From: Muribaculaceae bacterium
GTDB taxonomy: Bacteria; Bacteroidota; Bacteroidia; Bacteroidales; Muribaculaceae
Direction of reading: 5' to 3'
DNA: 37,921 bases
NCBI GenBank assembly: GCA_017555085.1
Contig: JAFZHD010000015.1
Coordinates: 1 to 37,921 of the forward strand
Part shown: positions 16,701-24,089 of the stretch, piece by piece
Position numbering within the stretch: position 1 is the first letter of the stretch
How the letters are laid out: each line of letters starts with the position of its first letter
Translations under genes and position numbers: made by a program
Notes under the pieces: generated by a model
What the model was told of the DNA's origin: nothing
The model's input: only the letters and a program-made list of their open reading frames with translations
Database searches by the model: none

Positions 16701-17118
16701 AGGTGCGCAACACGGTTTGGAAAAACGCGTCAATGGTGCTGATGTTGAAAAATGTGTAGTCAAAAAGCAACTCTTTAAGGGCTTTGAGCGCTTGGGTTTT
16801 GAGTGCTTCTTGGGTACAGTGAAGTTCATTGGTGAGGTCGTCAATATAGGGACTGTAAGCATATTTGCCGTCTTTGTAAAATTCGGGCAAATCGATTTCG
16901 GCCAGGTTGGCCAATTCCCTGACTATGCGTTGTTTCATCTCGTCGGTGGCCTTGTTGGTAAAGGTGATGGCGAGAATGGCGCGGTGGTGTTCCTTGCCTT
17001 GGGTGCGAAGGCGATAACTTCCGTCGTCGGTTTTGTAACCTAGCACCATTTTGATATATTCATAAGTGAGGCGGTAGGTCTTACCCGAGCCGGCCGATGC
17101 TTTGTAAACTGTAAGCAT
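13723..17118 (-). CDS. UvrD/RecB-type ATP-dependent helicase-exonuclease (AddA-like)
   Basis: 1131 residues. Superfamily 1 helicase motifs are in order: Walker A ASAGSGKT (7-14), AITFTNKATDEMK, Walker B YLIDEFQDTSHSQWDNL, GDEKQSIYRFRGSD, and VITVHKSKGLEFK near 790. The C-terminus holds a PD-(D/E)XK nuclease domain of the RecB/AddA class (CDRIVWTADGHIDIIDYKTGS near 1070-1090). The protein would unwind and degrade DNA ends to start recombinational repair. No AddB or RecC partner is visible in this window; the co-transcribed genes upstream are an eIF1-like factor and a small lipoprotein. Start ATG at 17118 is right before the Walker A motif, as usual for the family. Confidence 0.9.
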   Translation of the reverse strand: MLTVYKASAGSGKTYRLTYEYIKMVLGYKTDDGSYRLRTQGKEHHRAILAITFTNKATDEMKQRIVRELANLAEIDLPEFYKDGKYAYSPYIDDLTNELHCTQEALKTQALKALKELLFDYTFFNISTIDAFFQTVLRTFAREADLTGDYEVNVGDDMAFTSSLGQTLNDLSYEFDSKNRDKNKQWLIRYMKEQFESGKIFDIYNHDSKTFTDIAKYLKEICDDTFKKNYDAIYNYLSDPDKLLNFQKELYAHIETLFTKINNAANELLTTDLDGKCFSDFVSAHMRNAIEYHSKIKITDKLKPFGTTIPNAIGNDPKKRYTSKNIGLANSHPDFDAKYIANLELIKNNRNSIEFYKSIIRQLTNLGLLASVIDGIDKYRKENNLILLSDTNDILTKIIADEEVPFIYERMGMILRHYLIDEFQDTSHSQWDNLKPLVKTSQSESHDNLIIGDEKQSIYRFRGSDPELLGEQVQTDKAFTDDINIRGVKIEENTNWRSTVEVIQFNNTLFTALVNNDDTRVKERYGNVAQQIPSKHSDFHGYVKVLSFRDKLNKDVRDALAMQLTGEEIDRQLGAGYKQSDIAILVNKNKEGREIINYLLTKHHFNNTPNGKISISSAEALRISSSSAVRIIISILRQLDKPSKPTTEKDKKRKEIDNLIQNFEGKLKEGATPSEALLQASMCPVEMGGTLTESIAKMECATLTAIVDLIIEQYLTDETRKNENIFLTAFQDEVVNFCSTTNGDLHAFLKWWDAIGYKVGVTMPEDFNAVKVITVHKSKGLEFKCVHIPFANWDLETTDELIWYDTAGAFGNFGNTPPFIPLKGSSAFDFADESLKEQYTKACDAAYLDNLNKTYVAFTRAVNEMFIISDNSSQLGQRMNDAFGIAHHEAIKEFAQDLEYTGTTPIFAPLNGINKVLIDENECNLITLGKPTIVKKDDSKKDKKAETKSDDDRYTPSDDNTYYIVHKVKVGELSSVDDIDDIYDSRQRGIILHNILAHVYTKEDLPMAVRHQAYRSLVPEKEIPGIEEELLQQISREDTRHWFEDAIRIVNERTIALTDGRRLRCDRIVWTADGHIDIIDYKTGSPSDKQITKYKEQVAGYAKHLAENGYTNLRGYLWFLDSGEIVKVPLN

Positions 17119-17149
17119 GTGTGTTAAAGATTTTGATAAGGTGTGTTGA

Positions 17150-17503
17150 TTAAATAATTCGTGCTTTAAATCCGTTTTCGGTCAGGAATGCGAGAACATC
17201 TTTGCGGCGGTCGCCTTGAATGAGTATTTCGCCTCCGCGCGCCGAGCCGCCTGTGCCCAATCGCGATTTCATTTTGCTTGCGATGGCAGCCACTTCGTCG
17301 TCATCAAGAATAAAGCCTGAAACGATGGTTGCTGTCTTGCCCGCGCGGCCTTTTTTCTCAAAAATGATGTCGAGACGAGGGTGTTTTTTTGTCTCGTTTT
17401 GAGGTTCGGGAGCGGGCGTTTCTTCGCCTTGGGGAAGGTCGGGGTTGGAGTCGAGAAATGCTTGTAGGCTCGACTGCCAGTCGTTGTTGGGTTTGGCACA
17501 CAT
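17150..17503 (-). CDS. SUI1/eIF1-like translation factor (YciH family)
   Basis: 117 residues. The C-terminal half is a SUI1 domain: KKGRAGKTATIVSGFILDDDEV, then ASKMKSRLGTGGSARGGEILIQGD and RRKDVLAFLTENGFKARII; the LGTGGSARGGEI stretch is diagnostic. The N-terminal 45 residues are acidic and proline-rich and look disordered. Bacterial YciH-type proteins bind the 30S subunit and influence start-codon fidelity. The gene sits between a lipoprotein and the helicase-nuclease, 31 bases from the latter; this neighbourhood suggests co-transcription but no obvious shared function. Confidence 0.92.
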   Translation of the reverse strand: MCAKPNNDWQSSLQAFLDSNPDLPQGEETPAPEPQNETKKHPRLDIIFEKKGRAGKTATIVSGFILDDDEVAAIASKMKSRLGTGGSARGGEILIQGDRRKDVLAFLTENGFKARII

Positions 17504-17519
17504 AGTGTATGAAGGGTGT

Positions 17520-17954
17520 TTAGTTTATATCGGTGGGAATGGTGTCGGCTTCAAAGTCGTTCAAGTCGGCTGGGGAGTCGATGCTTGATGAGAGCATGAG
17601 CAGTGTGTGAGCAAATGCCGCTTCTTCGATGCCGATGTTGTCAAAAAATACCGATGCCGAGTCGCTGTCGGTGGCAAACGCTTTGCGATAACATTGGGTG
17701 GCGAGGGCGGTGTTGGCGTCCTCGTTGGTGCTTTCGGCGAGAGACATGTAGGCAATGGCGAGTTGTCCCCACTGTGATGCGCTGAGTTGGTTGGTGGCGC
17801 TATCGGCAACGAGTTTGTCGCACGCGCGCTGTGCGGCATCATAGTCGCAGTTGTTAATCATGATTTCAACAGCCGCGATGGTGTCGTCATTGCTGTGGTT
17901 TGTGCAAGCCGATGCCAAAATGAGCGTCAATGCTAATATCGCAAATGGTTTCAT
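17520..17954 (-). CDS. Small lipoprotein with helical-repeat look, unknown function
   Basis: 144 residues from the ATG at 17954 (a TTG two codons earlier is possible but less likely). Signal peptide PFAILALTLILASAC with lipobox Cys at about residue 17. The mature part is helical with many Ala, Asp and Ser: DYDAAQRACDKLVAD, SASQWGQLAIAYMSLAE and ALATQCYRKAFATD resemble tetratricopeptide repeats. I do not recognise the family. It is first in an operon with the SUI1 factor and the helicase-nuclease, under the promoter at 17979-18009. Confidence 0.72.
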   Translation of the reverse strand: MKPFAILALTLILASACTNHSNDDTIAAVEIMINNCDYDAAQRACDKLVADSATNQLSASQWGQLAIAYMSLAESTNEDANTALATQCYRKAFATDSDSASVFFDNIGIEEAAFAHTLLMLSSSIDSPADLNDFEADTIPTDIN

Positions 17955-17978
17955 GGGCAATGATTATTGATTGAAAGA

Positions 17979-18009
17979 CAAAGATAGAGAAAAATGCCCA
18001 AATTAGCAA
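17979..18009 (-). promoter_or_regulatory. Promoter of the lipoprotein/SUI1/helicase-nuclease operon
   Basis: Minus strand: TTG (18007-18009), exactly 20 bases, TATCTTTG (17979-17986), 24 bases before the ATG at 17954. Good match to the Bacteroidetes consensus. Confidence 0.7.
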
Positions 18010-18145
18010 GGCAAAAACGACTATTCGTGGCTTGGTTTGTGTGTAGAAAATGCTTTTGTGATAGGGTTTGTGGTCTAAATGTCCGCTTTTTTGAGAAAAT
18101 TCCCTTTTTCTTTCAATTAATAGGTTATTGTTTGGGTTTATTTTA

Positions 18146-18153
18146 TATCTTTG
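18146..18153 (+). promoter_or_regulatory. Promoter -7 box of the T9SS surface protein gene
   Basis: TATCTTTG, 43 bases before the ATG at 18197, in a very A/T-rich region. A clear TTG at 19-21 bases is lacking. The leader downstream has no stem of note. Confidence 0.5.
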
Positions 18154-18196
18154 CGGCTTTATTGCTCAAATATTAATAATTTTAAACATAACACTT

Positions 18197-21076
18197 ATGA
18201 AAAAACTGTTTTTCGCTTTGTTGGCTGTGGTGATGTTGTTGCCTTTTATGGCTAATGCGCAGACAACAATCTACTCTTACCGCTGTTGGCAAGCGGAGGG
18301 TACTCCTGTCACGGGACCTATCAAGTATGCAAGTAACAAACCCCGTCAAGTGACTCTTATTGCTGACCAAAGCAAAATGGGTCATGTATATGCCGGTGCA
18401 TACTACAACTACAAATGGTATGCCCAAGTAACTAAACCCGGTACACAATCTTCGCTCGAAGGTCTTTACACTATTGACTACACAACCGGCGAACGCACTT
18501 TGATTGCAAAGGCTGGTTCACAGTTGTCAGATATGACCTATGACTACGAAACAAACACAATGTTTGGTATCAAGTATGGCGCTCACACATTGGTGAAACT
18601 TAACCTCAAAACTGGTGCGGTAACTACTGTGGCAAACTTTGCTAACGCAGTTGGTACGGCCGTTGATATGTTGGCGATTGCATGTGATGCAAACGGCCAA
18701 ATGTATGGTGTTTGCCCCGACGGTTATTTCTACAAGATTGACAAGGCAACTGCTGTTTGTACAGCACTCGGTGCACTCGGTGCAGAGCCTTCGTTTACAC
18801 AAAGTATGGAGTTTGACCGTTACACCAACCGCTTGTATTGGGCTAATAACGGCGACTATCTTTTGTATGAAATCAATGTCAAAACCGGTGGTGCTACACC
18901 CATCGACTTTATCGGTGCGGGCACTTATGGCTATGACAGCACCAACAGTATGTTCATCCCTTGGATTAACGCTCCCGTCGGTAGTCCCGACCGCGTGACT
19001 GAACGCAAAGCCGTGGCAAAAGACAGCGATATGACTATCTCATGGGTAAACCCCGCTGTTGATATCCAAGGTCAAGAAATGAGCGATTTCTCGGGTGTGA
19101 AAATCTATCGTGACGATGCTCTCATTACTACTGTTAACTGCACAATCGCTGATGCAGGCAAGGCTGCAAGTTATGAAGACAAAGGCGTGGCAGCAGGTCA
19201 ACACTACTACAAAATCGTTCCCTTCAACAGCAAGGGCGAGGGTGGTGTAGATACCGATGCTCTTGGTGCTTATGTTGGTAAAAACGCTCCCGGTGCGGTT
19301 GTCAACTTCAAGGTTGAACAAGGCGATAGCAAAGCACTCTTGTCGTGGGAAGCACCCTCACAAGGTATGTATGACGGCGAATTTGACGCATCTACCATTA
19401 CTAAATATGTGGTAACTCGTTGGTCTGGCTCAACTGCTACCAAGTTTGAAACATCTGCTACATCTTATGCCGATGCACCCTCGTTTGGCACATACTCTTA
19501 CTCGGTTTATGCCGTTAACGAAGTGGGCAACGGTGTTGAAACAACATCTGCTCCCATCATGGTTAAACCCGCCGATTGGATTGTGATGATGACAGGCGAA
19601 GCAACTGTTGAAACAGGCAAAACTTACAAGTTTTATGACGCTGGTGGTCCTAACGCTGTTTATCCCAACTCTGAAATTGACACACTCGTAATTCGCCCCG
19701 CAATTGCAAACGGTGTTGTTAAGGTAGAGTTTGAAACATTTGACATCGAGTCTTATGACCTCCTTACTATTTATAACGGTAGCAGCACAAAATCGCCCAA
19801 GATTGGCGAATACTCGGCAACAGTAGTTCCCTCTGACCTCGTTTCGGTGGAATCGACAAGTGCCGACGGTGCATTGACATTCGTGTTTGAGTCTGATATT
19901 ATGGACCGTTATTCGGGTTGGGTGGCAAAAGTAACTGCAACAGAAAAACTCCAAAACGAGTTGATTTTGTCGGCATTCAGCGGTGATGCTTATGTGGAAA
20001 AAGGCAATACTGCAAAATATACAGTCCAAGTAATGAACAAAGGTCTTGCAGCAGTAGCCGCAGGCGACTATAAGGTTGTTGTTAAAAATGCATCGGGCGC
20101 AGTTGTTGCCGAAGCTCAAGGTGTTGATGTTGCATGTGCGGCAACTGAAAATATTGCAGTTGAATTTGCTCCCGCTACTGAAGGCGAAATGGTGCTTACT
20201 GCAACAGTTGACTATGCTGCCGACAACAACAAAGAAAACAACTCGGCTAACTTGACAGTGAATGTACTCGCAGCAGGTAGCCAATTTGTAACTATTGGTA
20301 ACGGTACCGAAAAATTCTCGGTTTGCCCCGCTTCATTTATGTCGGGTCAATCAGTGTCACAAACACTCTACTATCCCAACGAAATCGGCGTTAAGTCAGG
20401 CCTTCTCAAAATGATTGCTTTCAAATACTACAAAGTGACAAGCAACTATCCCAATGTTCCCGTTAAGGTGTGGGTGACAGAAACTGACCGCGAAGACCTC
20501 CGTTCATCAAACATCTTCTCTGATGACATGACATTGGTGTTTGACGGCAATGCTCCTGTTAGCACTGCCGACACCGAGTGGGTATTGCCTCTTGACAAAG
20601 AATATGAATACAAAGGCGGTACACTCGCAATCACGGTGTTCAAAGATGCCCCCGGTACACAATTTGAAGGTGTATATTTCCAAGGCGACTACTGCTATGA
20701 CAATCCCTCGGCACCCTTGCGCACTCGCTTTGACTCTCCTTGGGACGAAACCGAAACTATCTCGCACAACGCACTCTTTGGCTGGGACGGCGAAGCACAC
20801 CTCCCCACAACCAAGATGCTTTTCGTGCCAAGCACAGGCATTGAAGATGTAACAGTTGAGGCTGTTGTTAAGGTTTATCCAAATCCTGCTGTATCGGTTG
20901 TCAAAATCGGTGCAGAAGTAGTTGAAGCACGCCTCGTTTCATTGTCAGGCCAAGAAGTTGCGGCTGTTGAAGGCGTGAACGAAGTGAATGTCGAAAACCT
21001 CCCCGCAGGCGTTTACATCTTGACTGCTGTAACTGCCGACGGCGTGGTAATCAAAGAAAAAGTTGTTAAGAAATAA
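18197..21076 (+). CDS. Large secreted surface protein with FN3, CUB-like, CARDB-like domains and T9SS sorting tail
   Basis: 959 residues from the ATG at 18197; a TTG-initiated extension of 23 codons upstream is unlikely because the signal peptide KKLFFALLAVVMLLPFMANAQ begins at this ATG. About 20-265 look like a beta-propeller with repeated Tyr/Gly/Asp strands. Two fibronectin type III domains follow (about 280-370 and 375-465), then a CUB-like domain (ETGKTYKFYDAGGPN, SYDLLTIYNGSS), a CARDB-like domain (KYTVQVMNKGLAAV), another beta domain, and a C-terminal type A sorting tail starting VKVYPNPA and ending NLPAGVYILTAVTADG..KEKVVKK. It should be exported by Sec, cross the outer membrane by the type IX system and be anchored on the surface. 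Codon use (CTC, AAC, GGC rich) differs from its neighbours and suggests strong expression. Confidence 0.85.
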   Translation: MKKLFFALLAVVMLLPFMANAQTTIYSYRCWQAEGTPVTGPIKYASNKPRQVTLIADQSKMGHVYAGAYYNYKWYAQVTKPGTQSSLEGLYTIDYTTGERTLIAKAGSQLSDMTYDYETNTMFGIKYGAHTLVKLNLKTGAVTTVANFANAVGTAVDMLAIACDANGQMYGVCPDGYFYKIDKATAVCTALGALGAEPSFTQSMEFDRYTNRLYWANNGDYLLYEINVKTGGATPIDFIGAGTYGYDSTNSMFIPWINAPVGSPDRVTERKAVAKDSDMTISWVNPAVDIQGQEMSDFSGVKIYRDDALITTVNCTIADAGKAASYEDKGVAAGQHYYKIVPFNSKGEGGVDTDALGAYVGKNAPGAVVNFKVEQGDSKALLSWEAPSQGMYDGEFDASTITKYVVTRWSGSTATKFETSATSYADAPSFGTYSYSVYAVNEVGNGVETTSAPIMVKPADWIVMMTGEATVETGKTYKFYDAGGPNAVYPNSEIDTLVIRPAIANGVVKVEFETFDIESYDLLTIYNGSSTKSPKIGEYSATVVPSDLVSVESTSADGALTFVFESDIMDRYSGWVAKVTATEKLQNELILSAFSGDAYVEKGNTAKYTVQVMNKGLAAVAAGDYKVVVKNASGAVVAEAQGVDVACAATENIAVEFAPATEGEMVLTATVDYAADNNKENNSANLTVNVLAAGSQFVTIGNGTEKFSVCPASFMSGQSVSQTLYYPNEIGVKSGLLKMIAFKYYKVTSNYPNVPVKVWVTETDREDLRSSNIFSDDMTLVFDGNAPVSTADTEWVLPLDKEYEYKGGTLAITVFKDAPGTQFEGVYFQGDYCYDNPSAPLRTRFDSPWDETETISHNALFGWDGEAHLPTTKMLFVPSTGIEDVTVEAVVKVYPNPAVSVVKIGAEVVEARLVSLSGQEVAAVEGVNEVNVENLPAGVYILTAVTADGVVIKEKVVKK

Positions 21077-21099
21077 TAGGTAATGACCTTCCTTAACAC

Positions 21100-21136
21100 A
21101 ACAGGGCGACCCTTCGGGGCCGCCCTGTTTGCTTTA
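21100..21136. terminator. Terminator between T9SS gene and era
   Basis: AACAGGGCG (21100-21108) pairs with CGCCCTGTT (21121-21129) with an inner CCC/GGG pairing, followed by a T-rich tract. It lies between convergent genes and probably serves both. Confidence 0.8.
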
Positions 21137-21158
21137 TATTGTGGGGAATGATGAATTA

Positions 21159-22052
21159 TTACTCGGCAATGTAGCCAAAGGCGCGGAGTTTGTTCTCGCG
21201 GTTGCGCCAATCTGACTCGACTTTGACAAACAGTTCGAGGAACACGCGCTTGCCAAAGAATTGCTCAATGTCTTTGCGCGCTTCGGAGCCTACTCGTTTG
21301 AGCATAGAGCCGCCGCGGCCGATGATGATGCCTTTTTGGCTGTCGCGTTCAACATAGATAACGGCCATGATGTGGATGGCGTTTTCGCTTTCGTCAAATT
21401 TCTCAACGATAACCTCGGTTGAGTAGGGCACTTCTTTGTCGTAGTTGAGAAGGATTTTCTCGCGCACGATTTCGGTAACGAAAAAGCGTGCGGGCTTGTC
21501 GGTCAACGCGTCTTTACCGAAGTAGGGAGGCGAGTCGGGCAACAAGTCAACGATGCGTGCCATAAGGTTGTTTACATTGAAATGCTCTTTGGCCGATGTG
21601 GGGAAAATCTCGGCGTTGGGCAGCAATTCGCGCCATTTGTCAACGATGGCAACGAGTTCGTCTTGACCTTTGAGCAAGTCGATTTTGTTGATGACAAGCA
21701 ACACGGGCATATTGCCACGCGCCACTTTGGCGAGGAACGCGGCATTTTTAATGGGGTCTTCCACCACATCGGTTACATAAAGGAGAATGTCGGCGTCGAC
21801 AAGTGCGCCTTCGGAGTAACCGAGCATGCTCTCTTGGAGTTTGTATTTAGGCGATAACACCCCGGGGGTGTCAGAGAATACGATTTGATATTCGGGTGCG
21901 TTTACAATGCCCATGATGCGATGGCGAGTGGTTTGCGCCTTTGATGTGATGATGCTCACGCGCTCGCCCACGAGGTCGTTCATGAGTGTTGATTTGCCAA
22001 CATTGGGATTGCCCACGATGTTTACAAATCCGGCTTTATGGTTTTCGGTCAT
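21159..22052 (-). CDS. era: GTPase Era
   Basis: 297 residues, the usual length. N-terminal GTPase domain: GNPNVGKS (14-21, Lys20), DTPG, NKID; C-terminal KH domain with IIIGRGGSMLKRVGSEARKD and the family ending RNRENKLRAFGYIAE. Era binds 16S rRNA and is essential for 30S subunit maturation. It is downstream of fabH in the same direction but a hairpin terminator lies between them (22077-22113), and a TATTTTTG box at its edge may restart transcription. Confidence 0.97.
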   Translation of the reverse strand: MTENHKAGFVNIVGNPNVGKSTLMNDLVGERVSIITSKAQTTRHRIMGIVNAPEYQIVFSDTPGVLSPKYKLQESMLGYSEGALVDADILLYVTDVVEDPIKNAAFLAKVARGNMPVLLVINKIDLLKGQDELVAIVDKWRELLPNAEIFPTSAKEHFNVNNLMARIVDLLPDSPPYFGKDALTDKPARFFVTEIVREKILLNYDKEVPYSTEVIVEKFDESENAIHIMAVIYVERDSQKGIIIGRGGSMLKRVGSEARKDIEQFFGKRVFLELFVKVESDWRNRENKLRAFGYIAE

Positions 22053-22076
22053 GTATTGTTGTTTTTTAGTTTACAC

Positions 22077-22113
22077 AAAAATAGCATCCGTTTTTGAAAC
22101 AGATGCTATTTTT
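22077..22113 (-). terminator. Terminator between fabH and era, overlapping a promoter-like box
   Basis: AAAAATAGCATC (22077-22088) pairs perfectly with GATGCTATTTTT (22102-22113) around a 13-base loop. On the minus strand the stem ends in a T run. The same T run is part of TATTTTTG (22076-22083), which fits the -7 consensus and lies 23 bases before the era start. Confidence 0.75.
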
Positions 22114-22151
22114 GCGATATTATTTTTGAAAAATATCAAATACTCGGAATA

Positions 22152-23135
22152 TTAGATGTCCCAAATAACATACATTGCGCCCCAAGTGAAACCTGCGCCA
22201 AAGGCGGTGAGGATAATCTTGTCGCCTTTTTTGAGTTTGTCTTTGTGTTCGTCAAGACACAAGGGGATTGATGCGGCGCTTGTGTTGCCGCGATATTCAA
22301 TGTTTACGAGCACTTTTTCAGGGGCAATGCCTGCACGGCTTGCAACAGCTTCGATGATGCGGAGGTTGGCCTGATGAGGTACAAGCCAGTCAACATCGTC
22401 AATAGTGAGGTTGTTGCGTTGAGCCACCTCCATTGAAGAGTTGAGCATGTCGGTAACAGCGTGTTTATACACATTGCGACCTTCTTGGTAGATGTAATGC
22501 TCTTCGGCGTCGATTGATTCGTGTGACGCGGGCTTAACCGAGCCACCAGCCTTCATGTGCAAGTATTCAAGGCCTTGACCGTCAACATGGAATACGCCGT
22601 CGATAACACCTACATTTTCGGTAGTGGGTTCAACCAACACAGCCGCAGCACCGTCGCCAAACAAGGGGCAAGTAGCGCGGTCGTTGTAGTTGACCATTGA
22701 CGACATTTTCTCGGTTGCGACAATGACAACCTTTTTGTACATACCTGAGCGAACATAAGCGGTTGCATCTTGCAATGCAACGATAAATCCGGCACAGGCT
22801 GCTTGGATGTCATAGGCGTAGGCCGATGAGAGGCCGCAAAGATTGACTATGATTGAACCGGTTGAGGGAAAGCGGAAGTCGGGGTTTGAAGTTGCGCAGA
22901 TGAGCAAATCAACCTCTTCGGGCTTTGTGCCTGTCGATTCGAGCAATCTGTTAACTGCCTTTTCACCGAGATATGAAGAGCCGGCGCCTTCTACTTTGAG
23001 AATGCGACGCTCCTTAATCCCTACACGAGTCGTAATCCATTCGTCGTTAGTATCAACCATCTTTGACAACATCTCGTTGTCAAGAATGTCGTCGGGGACA
23101 TAAGATGCGATACCCGAAATTCTCGCGTTAAGCAT
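22152..23135 (-). CDS. fabH: 3-oxoacyl-ACP synthase III (FabH)
   Basis: 327 residues. The thiolase-fold catalytic triad is visible: Cys114 in QAACAGFIVAL, His254 in PHQANLRIIEA and Asn284 in YRGNTSAASIPL. The GDGAAAVLV glycine loop is also present. FabH condenses acetyl-CoA with malonyl-ACP to begin fatty acid synthesis in the cytoplasm. It follows rpmF as in many bacteria, but plsX, which often sits between them, is not here. A hairpin at 23162-23203 lies in the rpmF-fabH gap. Confidence 0.96.
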   Translation of the reverse strand: MLNARISGIASYVPDDILDNEMLSKMVDTNDEWITTRVGIKERRILKVEGAGSSYLGEKAVNRLLESTGTKPEEVDLLICATSNPDFRFPSTGSIIVNLCGLSSAYAYDIQAACAGFIVALQDATAYVRSGMYKKVVIVATEKMSSMVNYNDRATCPLFGDGAAAVLVEPTTENVGVIDGVFHVDGQGLEYLHMKAGGSVKPASHESIDAEEHYIYQEGRNVYKHAVTDMLNSSMEVAQRNNLTIDDVDWLVPHQANLRIIEAVASRAGIAPEKVLVNIEYRGNTSAASIPLCLDEHKDKLKKGDKIILTAFGAGFTWGAMYVIWDI

Positions 23136-23161
23136 ATTATTTGAGTTAACTTTATTCTATG

Positions 23162-23203
23162 AAAAAATATCTCCTAAATTTTTACTTTCAGGAGATTTTA
23201 TTT
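23162..23203 (-). terminator. Hairpin with T run between rpmF and fabH (terminator or attenuator)
   Basis: ATCTCCT (23169-23175) and AGGAGAT (23190-23196) pair, with A and T runs extending the stem; on the minus strand six T follow. Because rpmF and fabH are same-strand neighbours it may lower, not abolish, read-through into fabH. Confidence 0.65.
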
Positions 23204-23234
23204 TTCAAGGCTTATGAAAAATCAGCCTCTAATA

Positions 23235-23420
23235 TTAAACAGCAGCGTCTTTTTCGATAGCCACTTTGCCACGGTAGTAACCACACTCGCCACATACGGT
23301 GTGATAAACGTGCCATGCACCGCAGTTAGAGCAGATAGCCAATGTGGGTGCTACAGCCTTGTCGTGAGTTCTACGCTTTGCTGTTCTGGTCTTTGATTGT
23401 TTTCGTTTAGGATGTGCCAT
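23235..23420 (-). CDS. rpmF: 50S ribosomal protein L32
   Basis: 61 residues. The start AHPKRKQSKTRTAKRRTHDK is the typical basic N-terminus of L32, and the zinc ribbon CSNCGAWHVYHTVCGEC has all four cysteines (C+ form). L32 is a structural protein of the large ribosomal subunit. It is 23 bases downstream of the DUF177 gene, the standard pair, and upstream of fabH. Confidence 0.97.
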   Translation of the reverse strand: MAHPKRKQSKTRTAKRRTHDKAVAPTLAICSNCGAWHVYHTVCGECGYYRGKVAIEKDAAV

Positions 23421-23443
23421 TTTACTTTATTAATTTATTTTGT

Positions 23444-24016
23444 TTAGTTATTTTCTGTAAGTTTCTTCAATTCGCTCCAACGAGGGTCAATCGGGGTTTC
23501 GTCTTCGTCTTGTTGGTCGTTGGCTTCTGATGCGCTGTGCTGTCGCAGCATTTCGCTCATATCCTCGTTGCAGTCTCCCTCTTCGTGCACATGTGTCATG
23601 GGCACTTCAAGCGAAACAGTGTCATAAATCAGGTGGGCAACATTAAAATAGTTGTCGCTTTCCGGGATTATGAGCACTTCGTCTGACTCGTCGTTGTAAG
23701 CGTCGCCATATTTGACAACGATGTCATATTCGGTGTCAACATCAAGCGCCATCTCATCAAGACAACGATCACACAAAAGCGTTATTTCCCCGTTGATGAC
23801 AAATGCCATCTCGTAGAAATCACTCTTGCGATTGACGGTGAGGTTAACAGTGAGCGACGCATCGTGTATGTCGGCGCTTTCCATTTCTTTGAAAAACTGA
23901 CCGTCCAATTGGTATTCAAACTCGTGTGTACCAATCGGCATACTCTTCAACGCGATCTTAAATTCTGAAAACTTTCCCACAATTTGTCTGCTGAAAAACT
24001 TTGCAAAGTTAGGCAT
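23444..24016 (-). CDS. DUF177 (YceD-like) protein
   Basis: 190 residues. The central region has the family signature, a beta strand followed by LLCDRCLDEMALDVDTEYD, with a CxxC, and an acidic C-terminus. Position directly upstream of rpmF is characteristic. YceD-family proteins are needed for normal 23S rRNA accumulation in plants and bacteria. No signal peptide; cytoplasmic. No complete TAnnTTTG promoter is seen upstream, and no terminator separates it from the hydrolase gene ending at 24090, so read-through from upstream is possible. Confidence 0.92.
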   Translation of the reverse strand: MPNFAKFFSRQIVGKFSEFKIALKSMPIGTHEFEYQLDGQFFKEMESADIHDASLTVNLTVNRKSDFYEMAFVINGEITLLCDRCLDEMALDVDTEYDIVVKYGDAYNDESDEVLIIPESDNYFNVAHLIYDTVSLEVPMTHVHEEGDCNEDMSEMLRQHSASEANDQQDEDETPIDPRWSELKKLTENN

Positions 24017-24089
24017 AATCTTCTATATAATCAACTTTTAAGCAAATTATTTCGCATATCAATGCCAATATCGGACTTTTAAGGGTCAT

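Noticed and set aside
18128..18196. TTG-initiated N-terminal extension of the T9SS protein
   Set aside because: It would begin upstream of the -7 box and put a second hydrophobic stretch before a perfect signal peptide that starts at the ATG at 18197.
19430..20284. Open frame of 284 codons on the minus strand inside the T9SS gene
   Set aside because: The translation is rich in Cys, His and Asn in a pattern typical of antisense reading of a biased gene; the plus-strand frame has clear domains and a signal peptide.
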